From positions 1 to 47,532 of the IMG/VR virus record IMGVR_UViG_3300037264_001527: 47,532 nucleotides of DNA, one strand, 5' to 3'. Positions 1-7,790 of this stretch are shown here, piece after piece. The DNA comes from a virus. Made by a program: the position numbers and the translations under genes. Position 1 is the first letter of the stretch; every line of letters starts with the position of its first letter. The notes beneath the pieces are model-generated. The model saw nothing but the letters and a program-made list of their open reading frames with translations. It had not been told where the DNA came from and ran no database searches.

Positions 1-133
1 GTCACTCGCGCAGATAAAAGAAGCCAATTCCATGTCTGCCCAACGCGAAGTAGCAGCCGCCATGACGCTAGAGGATATCGAGTGGGGGAAGAAGGCTGTT
101 GCGGTTATGCAGGAGAACCGTCAGAAGCTGGAT
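1..133. repeat. Terminal redundancy, left copy
   Basis: These 133 bases recur at 47400-47532. The only difference I find is G at 127 against A at 47526. The repeat is what an assembler leaves at the ends of a circular or circularly permuted molecule. The reading frame of the ejection-protein gene continues through it without a break. Confidence 0.95.
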
Positions 134-1201
134 GCCAAGCCTTCGGAAGCATCCAATCCGTTTATGGAAATGGCCGATATCATGAAGGCTCAAGGTGCGC
201 CACCTCGCGTATATATGAAAGCGTATACCGAAGCGGTGGACATGGCCACGAAGACGGCAGAGCTTAGCGAGAAGTCAGCCAAGGCGGATGCTGCCAAAAT
301 AGATGTACAGGAAAAGCGCAATACCATGATCGGGAATATCGCTGCTGCTGCCATGCAGAGCCCACAGGCTTTAGCTCAGATTGCACTCGATCCACAAGCC
401 AAGGGTTTACTCCCTCCTGAAGTATTCACGATGCCATTCAAGGATGCATATTGGGTTATGCAGACTATCGTTGATGAGGCTCAAGGGTCCAAACAGAGAA
501 CCGAGGAACGAAGACTTCAGGCAAGTGCTACCCTCGAAAATGCTAACAAGGTGCAAAACACGGCGCTGGCAAAGGTCAACACCGAGAAGGCCAAGGTCGA
601 ACTAGATAAAGCCAAGCTCGACTATGACACCATGAAGAAGATGGAGGGCGAGGGAACGTCAAACGTACTTGATGCGCTGCTTGCCAAAAAGGATGAGGAG
701 AAGAAGCTCAAGAGGGCTAAGGAGCTTGAGGGTGTCGTAACGCGAAGTAGCGGCATATTGATGGGGCTGTCTGGGTGGTTTGAAAGAGGGCCAGCCGGTA
801 ATGTCTTCGTTGACAATACAGAGAATATGGAATCGCAGGCTACGATGAAGAACATCGAAAACACAGCATTCCAGGTCTTGCGGAGTTCGGTGAGGTATCG
901 GACATCGAAGCTCAGTGATGAGAAGATAGAAGAAATCACCAAGCTTCATGGTGCTTTCATGTCTGATACTGGATCTATCTCACAGATAACAGCTTTGAGG
1001 GATGAGATTGCAAACACCCTGGAAGATACCAAAATCGAATTGGATAGGTCCGGGCTTACCAAGGGTGACAAGGCTAAGTTGGTGAAGGAAGGATTGGATC
1101 AGCAGAGCCTGATCGATACTCTGGACGCTTTGTTAGCGAATCCAAAGGAGCAATCGCCGCTTCTTCCAGAGGGCGTTAAATTCCTGGGGAACATGAAGTA
1201 A
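1..1201 (+). CDS. Ejection-type virion protein, main part (gene begins at 47311)
   Basis: This is the remaining 400 residues of the 429-residue protein that starts at 47311. It is mostly predicted alpha-helix. A long Lys/Glu/Ala-rich coiled-coil stretch of the type NTEKAKVELDKAKLDYDTMKK lies at about residues 180-240 of the whole protein, and there are no transmembrane segments. Its stop overlaps the next ATG by one base (TAATG at 1199-1203), which indicates translational coupling to the 915-residue gene. Together with 45701-47314 and 1201-3948 it forms a likely three-gene ejection set, analogous in position to P22 gp7, gp20 and gp16. Confidence 0.75.
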   Translation, partial: SLAQIKEANSMSAQREVAAAMTLEDIEWGKKAVAVMQENRQKLDAKPSEASNPFMEMADIMKAQGAPPRVYMKAYTEAVDMATKTAELSEKSAKADAAKIDVQEKRNTMIGNIAAAAMQSPQALAQIALDPQAKGLLPPEVFTMPFKDAYWVMQTIVDEAQGSKQRTEERRLQASATLENANKVQNTALAKVNTEKAKVELDKAKLDYDTMKKMEGEGTSNVLDALLAKKDEEKKLKRAKELEGVVTRSSGILMGLSGWFERGPAGNVFVDNTENMESQATMKNIENTAFQVLRSSVRYRTSKLSDEKIEEITKLHGAFMSDTGSISQITALRDEIANTLEDTKIELDRSGLTKGDKAKLVKEGLDQQSLIDTLDALLANPKEQSPLLPEGVKFLGNMK

Positions 1202-3948
1202 TGGCCACTGCAAAGTACAAATTACCTGATGGCTCAACGGTGGGGTATGAAGTCCCTGATGGCCTGTCAGAAGAAGAGGTGCATAAGCTCGTGGCTCCCC
1301 ACCTTGCGCGCTTGGTAGGCCCGCAAGAAGAGAAGTCCGGGATGGTGCAGGCGTTCATTGATTCATTCTATGACGGCTTCAATGACATTGTGGGTATACC
1401 TGGGGCGATAGGGGAAGGCTTGGCGAATCTAGGTCTGTCTGCTTGGGATCTGCCAAATGTTGGAGAACCTGGGAGCGTGTTCAAGCATTCGGCAATTGGG
1501 CCGTCTGGACTGAAATCGGCACAGGTGAAACTCGGGCTTCGCAGTGATGACGAGGAGAAGGATAGAACCCGGTCCGCGCAGATAATGAAGAAGGCCGCCG
1601 ATGTTGCTCTCATGGGCATTGGATTCGAGGCGGCAGCACCCAGCCTTCTGGCAAAGTTCGCACCTGCTGCCATAAAGTCCACCACAGGGACAATTGGACG
1701 CATTGCTAATGATCTGCGAAAGACCTATACAGAAGCTCCTGTGAAATCGCTTATACACGGGACATCGGCTTCTATCGGAGCTGGTTATGGTGCGGCAGCG
1801 GCAGAGATTAGCTCTCCCGGAGACGAGTCCATTGGTCTTGCCGGAACGGTAGCTGGTTCTCTCCTTCATCCGACAGTCTTGGCTGATCGCTTGCTTGCCA
1901 CTCCGATAGTAGCAGCCAAGGACTGGGTAATGGGGTTACTCAAAGGCGATCAGTCCGGTCGTGTTGCCAAGATATATGCAGATGTCATCGAGGCCACAGG
2001 AGAGAACCCTGAGATCATCATCAAAGCTCTACAGGTGCCGAACCCTGGTGGTGCGAAAATTACTCCTGCTGCACAAGCGGGGAGCAAGGCGCTAACCATA
2101 GTTCAGAACTTCGTAGAGAAACAGCCCAAGGTCGGTGGGAGATTCATCGACGCTAATGAGCAGGTCGTAAGTGACGCCATGGGCAAGATGCGCAAGTCCA
2201 TTGATGCTCTTACTAAGGATGGGCGTCCTGAAGCTCTTATTGTGGCGGCCACGTTGCGCAAGAACGCATTTGAAGCGGATATCCAGAACACGATCAGGGT
2301 GGAGCAGAAGAAGGCCGCAATGGCGTCTGGAGCGATCGGTGGGAAGAATGTGGAATCAGCGGTATCGAAGGCCGAATTTACCGGGGTCGAGAATGCCAAG
2401 GCCAAGTTGAAAGTGATCATGGGTGATCTGTGGAAGCAGATGCGCAATGACACCTTGGATACATCATCCATTGGTCCTGCCTTGGATCTGGTAAGGAAGG
2501 GCATGAGAGAAGAGGAAGCTCTGTTCGCTGAGAATACGCTTAGGCGCTTCATAACACCAGAGATAGCACCTGCACCGTCCTATGCTGCATTTGTTACCAA
2601 TCCTGCGCTTATCCCATCCAAAGGATTGACACCAACGGCAACCGCACAAGAGTTGAAGGTTGCACGCTCTGATTTAATGGAGAAGGCGAGTGATTTGCGT
2701 CGGCAAGAGAAACGGTCCGATGCTCGCAATATGGACATTCTAGCGGCCAGCATCACGAAGATCATGCAGGATGTTCCTGGGTTCAGAGAGGCCAATGACT
2801 TCAGTAAGGCTTTCTACAATGAATTCGACAAGGGCTTCGTGGGCAAGATGTTCACGGAAACCAAGAAAGGCCCAACCATGGCACAAGGAACGGTGCTGAA
2901 GAAAGCCCTCGGTGCTGGTGGTGTTCAAGCAGATGTGAACTTCCAGCAGCTTACCCGTGCTGCCATGTTGGCTGATAAGCAGATAGCCAAGTACAACAAC
3001 GAGATATCGACTTTCGTCAAGGACGTTACGCAGAATCAGGATACCTTCTTGCGAATGGCTGCGGCCAAACTCGTCAGACAGGATGGAACCGTCAAGGGTC
3101 CGGCGCTAGAGGCGTTCATGCAGAAGAACGCAGAGCTTCTGGATAGGTTCCCTGTCTTGCGCGATCAGATGAAAAACGCTGCTTCGGCTACAGAGAGGCT
3201 GAGGATGGTTAAAGCCGAATCACGCGACAAGGTTAAGGCATTCGAGCAATCGGTCGTCGGCAAGATCCTCGGCAGTCCTGAAGATCCTGTAGGTGCTGTT
3301 GGGAAGGTGTTGTCCAATACCAAGACAGGTATAGCGGACTATGCGAAGTTGTCCGAACTTGCAAAAGCGGAGGATGCGGTAGATGGCCTGCGAACAGCAA
3401 CCTATCAAGCAGCCACCAAGGGAGTAACCACATTCTCCGGCTTGAAGCACGTTCTGTTCGACGGTGGTAATAAAGCGCCAATGTCCATGATGCTCAAGAA
3501 CGGGATAATGGACAAGCAGACGGCTAAGAACATGCAGATGTTGCTGAAACGGTCCGCTGAGATTGAGGACAACCTTGCCAAAATAGCCGTATCAAAAACA
3601 GATATCCCGGACAGCGCGACTCCGATTGCTGAAGAATTCCTATCGCTCCCGGTAAAGATCCTGGGAGTTAAGGCCGGAGGTATTCTCAGCAGGTTGCTTG
3701 GCATCGGAAGTGGCGGCAGCATTATGATGGCGAGTTTCGGTAAAAGAACAGCAGAGAATGTGTTGTCTAAGGTGCCGTGGTCCAAATCAACTGAATTCAT
3801 GGAAACGGTAGCCAGGGATAATCAGCTCACGATAGATATGTTGAGCCGAGTAAAAGATCCACATAAACAGCGACAAATAGCCAAGAGGCTTGAAGGTGCT
3901 CTGATAGCGGCTGGAGTCATTCGCGCAGAAGGCGACGAGGGCGATTGA
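1201..3948 (+). CDS. Large internal (ejection) virion protein
   Basis: 915 residues. The first 20 residues (TAKYKLPDGSTVGYEVPDG) look like a small beta motif. A stretch around residues 185-230 is rich in Gly and Ala (SASIGAGYGAAAAEIS) and could insert in a membrane. The rest is long, helical and Lys/Ala-rich. A second glycine-rich hydrophobic patch lies near residues 815-850. Length, helical content and position before the lysis genes fit the large DNA-ejection proteins of podoviruses. I see no lytic transglycosylase motif. Specific homology is not claimed. Confidence 0.7.
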   Translation: MATAKYKLPDGSTVGYEVPDGLSEEEVHKLVAPHLARLVGPQEEKSGMVQAFIDSFYDGFNDIVGIPGAIGEGLANLGLSAWDLPNVGEPGSVFKHSAIGPSGLKSAQVKLGLRSDDEEKDRTRSAQIMKKAADVALMGIGFEAAAPSLLAKFAPAAIKSTTGTIGRIANDLRKTYTEAPVKSLIHGTSASIGAGYGAAAAEISSPGDESIGLAGTVAGSLLHPTVLADRLLATPIVAAKDWVMGLLKGDQSGRVAKIYADVIEATGENPEIIIKALQVPNPGGAKITPAAQAGSKALTIVQNFVEKQPKVGGRFIDANEQVVSDAMGKMRKSIDALTKDGRPEALIVAATLRKNAFEADIQNTIRVEQKKAAMASGAIGGKNVESAVSKAEFTGVENAKAKLKVIMGDLWKQMRNDTLDTSSIGPALDLVRKGMREEEALFAENTLRRFITPEIAPAPSYAAFVTNPALIPSKGLTPTATAQELKVARSDLMEKASDLRRQEKRSDARNMDILAASITKIMQDVPGFREANDFSKAFYNEFDKGFVGKMFTETKKGPTMAQGTVLKKALGAGGVQADVNFQQLTRAAMLADKQIAKYNNEISTFVKDVTQNQDTFLRMAAAKLVRQDGTVKGPALEAFMQKNAELLDRFPVLRDQMKNAASATERLRMVKAESRDKVKAFEQSVVGKILGSPEDPVGAVGKVLSNTKTGIADYAKLSELAKAEDAVDGLRTATYQAATKGVTTFSGLKHVLFDGGNKAPMSMMLKNGIMDKQTAKNMQMLLKRSAEIEDNLAKIAVSKTDIPDSATPIAEEFLSLPVKILGVKAGGILSRLLGIGSGGSIMMASFGKRTAENVLSKVPWSKSTEFMETVARDNQLTIDMLSRVKDPHKQRQIAKRLEGALIAAGVIRAEGDEGD

Positions 3949-3949
3949 G

Positions 3950-4270
3950 ATGGGCAAAGCAGATTACTATGCCGAAGGCGACTATAACGCTTCCTGCGCG
4001 GAGTGCGGGCGGAAGTTCAAGGCAAGTACCCTGAAGCGCCACTGGAAGGGATATTACGTCTGTCCCGATCACTGGGAACCGAGACATCCACAGGAATTTG
4101 TTCGTGGCGTACCCGACAACCAGACGCCGCCCTGGACTCAGCCGCCGGCTGACACGTTCATCTACATGAGCAGCTTCAATGCTCGAACGGCCATTGCTGG
4201 GGTTGGTGTGGCTGGGTGTGCAATTGCTGGTTATGTTAGTCCAAATTTCGACCTGCTCAATGGAGCATGA
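3950..4270 (+). CDS. Zinc-ribbon phage protein
   Basis: 106 residues. CAECGRKF at residues 16-23 and CPDHW near 38 form a likely zinc knuckle, and the PRHPQEFVRG stretch that follows is a combination common in small tail-end proteins of tailed phages. The C-terminus holds a short Gly/Ala hydrophobic segment (AGVGVAGCAIAGYV). The gene follows the ejection protein by one base and precedes the lysis cassette. A role in virion assembly or lysis cannot be decided from the sequence. Confidence 0.75.
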   Translation: MGKADYYAEGDYNASCAECGRKFKASTLKRHWKGYYVCPDHWEPRHPQEFVRGVPDNQTPPWTQPPADTFIYMSSFNARTAIAGVGVAGCAIAGYVSPNFDLLNGA

Positions 4271-4273
4271 ACC

Positions 4274-4567
4274 ATGACTCTTTCAAGAGAACTAATTGGA
4301 CCCACCACCAAAGTGGCGTTATCGATAATCTTTGGTGCCATGGTGTTTTATGTTGTCACCATTTCCGATACATCTGCGCGGGATGCTGTAGCTCCGGTGA
4401 GGACGATTGTGGATGCCAATTCCATCAAGATTGCCTTGTTAGAGCAGAGCGTTGAGGAGATCAAGGATTGGCAAAGGGGATCTAGCGCAGACAACAAACT
4501 GATACAAGCGCAACTCTATGAGCAGCAGAAGATCCTGATCCGGATTGATTCGAGGGGGAATCGATGA
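4274..4567 (+). CDS. Membrane-anchored coiled-coil protein, possible spanin or holin partner
   Basis: 97 residues. There is one transmembrane segment at about residues 12-30 (VALSIIFGAMVFYVVTI). A soluble, largely helical domain follows, with heptad-like spacing (SIKIALLEQSVEEIKDW). It sits directly before the endolysin with an ATGA overlap at 4564. The topology of a short N-terminus, one membrane helix and a periplasmic coil is that of an inner-membrane spanin subunit. No proline-rich outer partner is embedded in it, so this is inference from topology and context. Confidence 0.65.
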   Translation: MTLSRELIGPTTKVALSIIFGAMVFYVVTISDTSARDAVAPVRTIVDANSIKIALLEQSVEEIKDWQRGSSADNKLIQAQLYEQQKILIRIDSRGNR

Positions 4568-5133
4568 GCGAGCCATTGGGTGGTCGGGTGATGACCAAGA
4601 CTCAGATCATCAATGCGATCATCGACCGTGAGGGCTCTGAATACACCAACGACCCGGCGGACTCCGGTGGGGCCACCAAGTGGGGCGTAACCGAGAAGGA
4701 AGCGCGGGCGACTGGGTACACAGGGGACATGCGGGTGCTACCGCGAGCCTTTGCCGAACGGATATTCGGGGAGAAGTTTTGGGACTCAGTCGATGCCGAT
4801 CATGTTGGCGTTCTATCTGAGCGGGTGCGCGATGAGCTAGTTGATACAGCTGTCAACTGCGGACCAAACAGGGCGATCATGTTCCTGCAGCGCAGCCTGA
4901 ACGCGCTCAGGGGCGATATCTACGAACCCTTAGTGGTAGATGGCCGGATTGGCAACGAGACGCTGTACCGGCTGCAGGCGTTTCTGGTAGCGCGTGCAGG
5001 CAATGAGGATGAAGAGGTGCTCCTGAGAGTCCTAAACGGCTTGCAGTGCGCCTTCTACGTCGGGCTTACCGAGACTAGAGCGAAGGATCTGAAGTGGTTT
5101 TACGGCTGGATAAGGGCTAGGGTGAGAATATGA
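4564..5133 (+). CDS. Endolysin, glycoside hydrolase family 108 type
   Basis: 189 residues. The N-terminal part holds the family signature DREGSEYTNDPADSGGATKW, in which Glu23 is the expected catalytic acid and D-x-G-G-x-T-x-x-G follows. The C-terminal region has the N-A-x-V-D-G-x-I-G-like spacing of the putative peptidoglycan-binding part (VVDGRIGNETL). The length is normal for phage muramidases of this family. There is no signal peptide, so release depends on the holin encoded next. The start at 4564 overlaps the upstream stop. An internal ATG at 4591 is an alternative start. Confidence 0.92.
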   Translation: MSEPLGGRVMTKTQIINAIIDREGSEYTNDPADSGGATKWGVTEKEARATGYTGDMRVLPRAFAERIFGEKFWDSVDADHVGVLSERVRDELVDTAVNCGPNRAIMFLQRSLNALRGDIYEPLVVDGRIGNETLYRLQAFLVARAGNEDEEVLLRVLNGLQCAFYVGLTETRAKDLKWFYGWIRARVRI

Positions 5134-5546
5134 CTGGTTTGGCATCACTGATTGCATCGCCGATTATTGCTACTATTGGCAAGATTTTGGATAAAGTCAT
5201 CCCGGATAAGGATGCGCGGGCGAAAGCGCAGGAAGAGTTGGCAGCAGTTGCTGGGAGTCAGGAATTCCAGCTCCTACTCGGCCAGATCGAGGTCAACAAG
5301 ATCGAGGCGGCTAGCGAAGGATGGTTCAAGGGCGGGTGGCGGCCGGCAACAGGCTGGGTGTGTGTCCTGGCCCTGGGCTATACCTATGTGCTGTACCCGT
5401 TCCTGCAGTTCATTGTGGTTCTGGTGATGGACAACCCTCCGGTCCTGCCAGAGGTCGGAGTGGCCGACTTGATGCCGATTCTGCTGGGTATGCTAGGGCT
5501 GGGCGCGCTACGGACGTATGAGCGGGTACAAGGATCAATCAAGTAG
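5130..5546 (+). CDS. Holin of the three-transmembrane type
   Basis: 138 residues. A short N-terminal hydrophobic helix (LASLIASPIIATIGKIL) is followed by a charged linker with DKDARAKAQEEL. The motif EGWFKGGWRPATGW then leads into two strong membrane helices (VCVLALGYTYVLYPFLQFIV and the segment ending MLGLGALRTYE). The WRP-x-x-GW motif is typical of the phage 3TM holin family. The start overlaps the endolysin stop by four bases. It is the last gene of the late transcript. Confidence 0.88.
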   Translation: MTGLASLIASPIIATIGKILDKVIPDKDARAKAQEELAAVAGSQEFQLLLGQIEVNKIEAASEGWFKGGWRPATGWVCVLALGYTYVLYPFLQFIVVLVMDNPPVLPEVGVADLMPILLGMLGLGALRTYERVQGSIK

Positions 5547-5861
5547 CTACTCATGCTTCGGCCCGAAGGCCAGGTGGTCGAACTCGTGCGCTAAGTGCCT
5601 CTTGCCTGACCCTGACGTTCCTGGAAATGGCTCCGGTTGGTCGCTCCAGAATATCACGATTGGATCTCGATCTGTGAAGACGCAAGCGGTAGCGTCGAGG
5701 TGGCCTCCGCAGAGTGAGATCAGCGCTCCACGTGGAACCTTCTCCGCGTGGATGTCCATGATTTGGGACGGCTCGTAGTCCTGCCCTTCGTCCACGGTAG
5801 TCGTCGCTTCCTCGATTCTATCGCAGGCGGACAGGAGCAGGAAAAGGATGATTAGTCGCAT
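5547..5861 (-). CDS. Small lipoprotein with HExxHxxxGxxH motif (putative metallopeptidase)
   Basis: 104 residues. The first 13 residues (MRLIILFLLLSAC) form a lipoprotein signal with lipobox L-S-A-C, so Cys13 would be lipidated and the mature protein sits in the periplasm or outer membrane. Near the C-terminus HEFDHLAFGPKH fits HExxHxxxGxxH, the zinc site of small zincin-like phage and plasmid lipoproteins. The preceding strand (DPIVIFW) fits the edge strand of such a fold. The stop codon abuts the holin stop with no spacing. It could be an Rz1-like lysis protein, but the metal motif favours a peptidase. Confidence 0.72.
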   Translation of the reverse strand: MRLIILFLLLSACDRIEEATTTVDEGQDYEPSQIMDIHAEKVPRGALISLCGGHLDATACVFTDRDPIVIFWSDQPEPFPGTSGSGKRHLAHEFDHLAFGPKHE

Positions 5862-5864
5862 CCT

Positions 5865-6065
5865 TCAGGTGTCCAGTGAATCATTTCTTTCTCTCAACTT
5901 TATTGGTTCTCCTATAAAGATTGCGTCAGTGTTCGGCGCTATATAACTTATGCCGCGGCCACTCCAAGGTTTGCCATTGATGAATCGCACAGGTCTAAAT
6001 TCGTACTCCGGTGTCTTCTTGAGTTTCCTGTCAGCTCGCAACTTGACGCGCTTGGCTATCTTCAT
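5865..6065 (-). CDS. Small basic protein of unknown function
   Basis: 66 residues with a very basic N-terminus (KIAKRVKLRADRKLKKTPEY). I do not recognise it. Its start overlaps the stop of the upstream gene (ATGA at 6062-6065) and it ends three bases before the lipoprotein gene, so it belongs to the leftward operon. Confidence 0.6.
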   Translation of the reverse strand: MKIAKRVKLRADRKLKKTPEYEFRPVRFINGKPWSGRGISYIAPNTDAIFIGEPIKLRERNDSLDT

Positions 6066-6439
6066 GGTTTCTCATTCGCTTCAACCATCATTCGCTTAAT
6101 ACTCAGCACATCCATGTTGACGGCGGCAATATCGTTCTTCATCCTAGAGATTTCTACCGCTAAATTCTCAATTACCCGCTCCAGTGGGGCCATGGCGTCC
6201 ATTTCCTTAGTTCTGGCCCACCATGGTACTTTCTCATTAACCCATATCCACCCTTCAGGACGAAAGGTAATAACTGGCCCCGTACAAACCTCACCTCGAC
6301 GAATACACGCTACGAGATAGTAGCTGCTAAAAGTGTTCTGTAGGGTTATTTCAACAGCCTTTTCACCGGGATTCAGAATCCAGACCTGTTCCCCTGCATC
6401 CAGCACCCTTCCCAGTTCCTCTAAGTTTCGAATGATCAT
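6062..6439 (-). CDS. Hypothetical protein, N-terminus shared with 6853-7194
   Basis: 125 residues. The start MIIRNLEELGRVLDAGEQVW matches the N-terminus of the gene at 6853-7194 (TVIRTMEELGRALDKGEEM), so the two are likely diverged copies of one module. The middle is beta-rich with several Trp residues. The last 45 residues are a coiled coil (LERVIENLAVEISRMKNDIA). No enzymatic motif is seen. Confidence 0.7.
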   Translation of the reverse strand: MIIRNLEELGRVLDAGEQVWILNPGEKAVEITLQNTFSSYYLVACIRRGEVCTGPVITFRPEGWIWVNEKVPWWARTKEMDAMAPLERVIENLAVEISRMKNDIAAVNMDVLSIKRMMVEANEKP

Positions 6440-6449
6440 GGTTGTATCC

Positions 6450-6860
6450 TCAGTGCTTCAGTATCAGCGGCGACTGGCCGGGAATGATGATCTTCCTCTC
6501 CACTACCGCGCGGATGTCCTTATCGCACTCCATCAAGACTTCGTTCGTCCACTCGCGGCTAAGGGCATAATCGGTGCTGATCAGGTTCAGGACGTTGCCA
6601 ATGCTTGCAATAGCGCTCAGCCCATGGCGGCTGGCATGCTTGTTCAGGATTGCTCCGACCAGATTAGCCAGCTCATTTGCCGCCCGCATGTTCACTACCA
6701 GCGCGAACATATCCCGTCCGTAGGTCCGCACGATGTCATGGAACTCTGCTGGTATGCCTTGGCATGGATCAGGCGCTGGGATAAGCTCTGGTTGTGGCAG
6801 TTCGGTGTCATCGCCGATGCTGCTTGGCTCTATCGTGTCACGTACCGGCTTGTCATTCAT
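6450..6860 (-). CDS. Hypothetical phage protein
   Basis: 136 residues. An acidic, proline-rich N-terminus (about residues 1-38) precedes a helical domain with NMRAANELANLVGAILNKH and the C-terminal VVERKIIIPGQSPLILKH. It starts inside the upstream gene (8-base overlap). I do not recognise the family. Confidence 0.62.
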   Translation of the reverse strand: MNDKPVRDTIEPSSIGDDTELPQPELIPAPDPCQGIPAEFHDIVRTYGRDMFALVVNMRAANELANLVGAILNKHASRHGLSAIASIGNVLNLISTDYALSREWTNEVLMECDKDIRAVVERKIIIPGQSPLILKH

Positions 6861-7194
6861 GGCGAGGCTCGTTCAGGATGATGGTGTACTGTTCCTGGTA
6901 GCAACCGTTCCATATGGGATCCAGCGGAAACGATTCCACTTTGATTTTATCAACAATCGGCCAAGCGCGTACAACTCTATCACTCCCCCTTTCGCGCTCT
7001 ACGACAATTCTGAGCGTCTGAGGCTGTTGTTTCGTCCGCACTTGTCCGCGTCTTACCATTTCCCGCAGCTCTGGAATGGTAACCATGATGCTGCATATCG
7101 TTTCCCACCCACCTTTAACAAAATTCACTCGCTCCATCTCCTCTCCCTTATCCAACGCCCTTCCTAACTCTTCCATCGTTCTGATCACCGTCAT
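6853..7194 (-). CDS. Hypothetical protein, paralogue of 6062-6439 at its N-terminus
   Basis: 113 residues from the ATG at 7194, which follows a good ribosome site (GGGAGGAAGAC). An in-frame ATG at 7209 lies upstream but contains this ribosome site, so it is unlikely to be the start. The MEELGRALDKGEEM segment matches the paralogue. The rest differs and has many Val/Arg residues (LRIVVERERGSDRVVRAW). Function unknown. Confidence 0.66.
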   Translation of the reverse strand: MTVIRTMEELGRALDKGEEMERVNFVKGGWETICSIMVTIPELREMVRRGQVRTKQQPQTLRIVVERERGSDRVVRAWPIVDKIKVESFPLDPIWNGCYQEQYTIILNEPRHE

Positions 7195-7368
7195 GTCTTC
7201 CTCCCGCATCCTTTGAACCGAGTCGTTGCTCGTATGGTATACCCGTATCGTCCGAGGCTGATTTTGATCAGCATAGGCTTATTGGTTGAGTTGAAAAAGG
7301 CGTTAGGAGTAGCTGGGTATAATGAGAGAAAACCCGACAGCATTATAGCCTCTCTCGGAGGAACAATT

Positions 7369-7404
7369 ATGGCTTGGATTATCTGTTGTCTGCTCATCTT
7401 CTAG
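7369..7404 (+). CDS. Tiny hydrophobic frame behind a ribosome site (speculative)
   Basis: ATG at 7369 with GGAGGAAC eight bases upstream encodes MAWIICCLLIF and then stops. A perfect TATAAT lies at 7318-7323, but no good -35 is spaced from it (TTGAAA at 7291 is 21 bases away). The orientation opposes the surrounding operon. It could be a small toxic peptide or chance. Confidence 0.2.
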   Translation: MAWIICCLLIF

Positions 7405-7451
7405 TTCCCCTCTTCCTGCCCTTGCTAACTCGTTACAACAATCTTTTGGCC

Positions 7452-7520
7452 GGCGGCTAGACTGTGCCTACTGCGGATCGCCTACTTGGGATCTATCGCT
7501 CTCAGCAGCAGTCCGCCGCC
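7452..7520. repeat. Long imperfect inverted repeat (possible structured RNA)
   Basis: GGCGGCTAGACTG at 7452-7464 pairs with CAGTCCGCCGCC at 7509-7520, giving 11 base pairs with a small internal bulge and a 44-base loop. The loop is GC-rich and could fold further. It lies in the leftward operon leader downstream of the LexA-like gene. No run of T follows on either strand, so it is not a simple terminator. Confidence 0.5.
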
Positions 7521-7544
7521 TCTCACCACGACCTCGGCCAGCGA

Positions 7545-7561
7545 GTGAGAATCGAACTCAC
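7545..7561 (-). other. tRNA T-arm-like hairpin without a tRNA body
   Basis: On the minus strand GTGAG-TTCGATT-CTCAC is a perfect five-pair stem with the TTCRANY loop of a tRNA T-arm. The bases on its 5' side, within 7562-7610, do not form an anticodon or D arm and overlap the end of the LexA-like gene. There is no CCA. It may be a relic of a tRNA 3' end, as found at attachment sites, or chance. Confidence 0.3.
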
Positions 7562-7566
7562 CTTGA

Positions 7567-7761
7567 TCAAATAACAACAATCCCCCTAGCCGAACACGGA
7601 ATCACCTTGATATGCCCCGATCTTACCAGCCCGGCTATGTGAACCTGCGCAGAGTTCGGTGATCTCCAGCCGAAATGATCGGCTATCTCTCTGCGGGTTG
7701 GCGGGATCTTTCTGGACTTGATGTAGGCCAGCACCTGCGCTCGGCGTTTCGGTAGGTTCAT
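7567..7761 (-). CDS. Stand-alone LexA-type winged-helix DNA-binding protein
   Basis: 64 residues, the length of the LexA N-terminal domain alone. IPPTRREIADHFGWRSPNSA corresponds residue by residue to the helix-turn-helix of LexA (MPPTRAEIAQRLGFRSPNAA in E. coli), and SARGIVVI matches the end of its wing. The cleavage site and Ser/Lys peptidase domain are absent, so RecA-stimulated self-cleavage is not expected. Its promoter contains a LexA-box-like dyad. It probably binds LexA-type operators constitutively, in its own promoter and possibly in the host. Confidence 0.85.
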   Translation of the reverse strand: MNLPKRRAQVLAYIKSRKIPPTRREIADHFGWRSPNSAQVHIAGLVRSGHIKVIPCSARGIVVI

Positions 7762-7790
7762 GGTATTTGCTCTAAATCAACATGCTGCGC

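Larger units (their letters stand above)
7195..7566. other. Non-coding stretch in the leftward operon
   Basis: About 370 bases without a convincing gene. It holds a 6-bp dyad GCTGAT/ATCAGC at 7258-7273, a TATAAT at 7318-7323 with a tiny plus-strand frame behind it, a long inverted repeat at 7452-7520, and a T-arm-like hairpin at 7545-7561. This amount of structure between otherwise overlapping genes suggests regulatory or RNA content. Confidence 0.5.

Noticed and set aside
7191-7397. A 68-codon minus-strand frame in the gap of the leftward operon.
   Set aside because: No ribosome site, and its product shows no regular structure. The region is better explained by hairpins and promoter-like elements.
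7545-7620. A possible tRNA gene on the minus strand.
   Set aside because: Only the T-arm fits. No anticodon stem, D-arm or matching acceptor is found, and the region overlaps the LexA-like gene.
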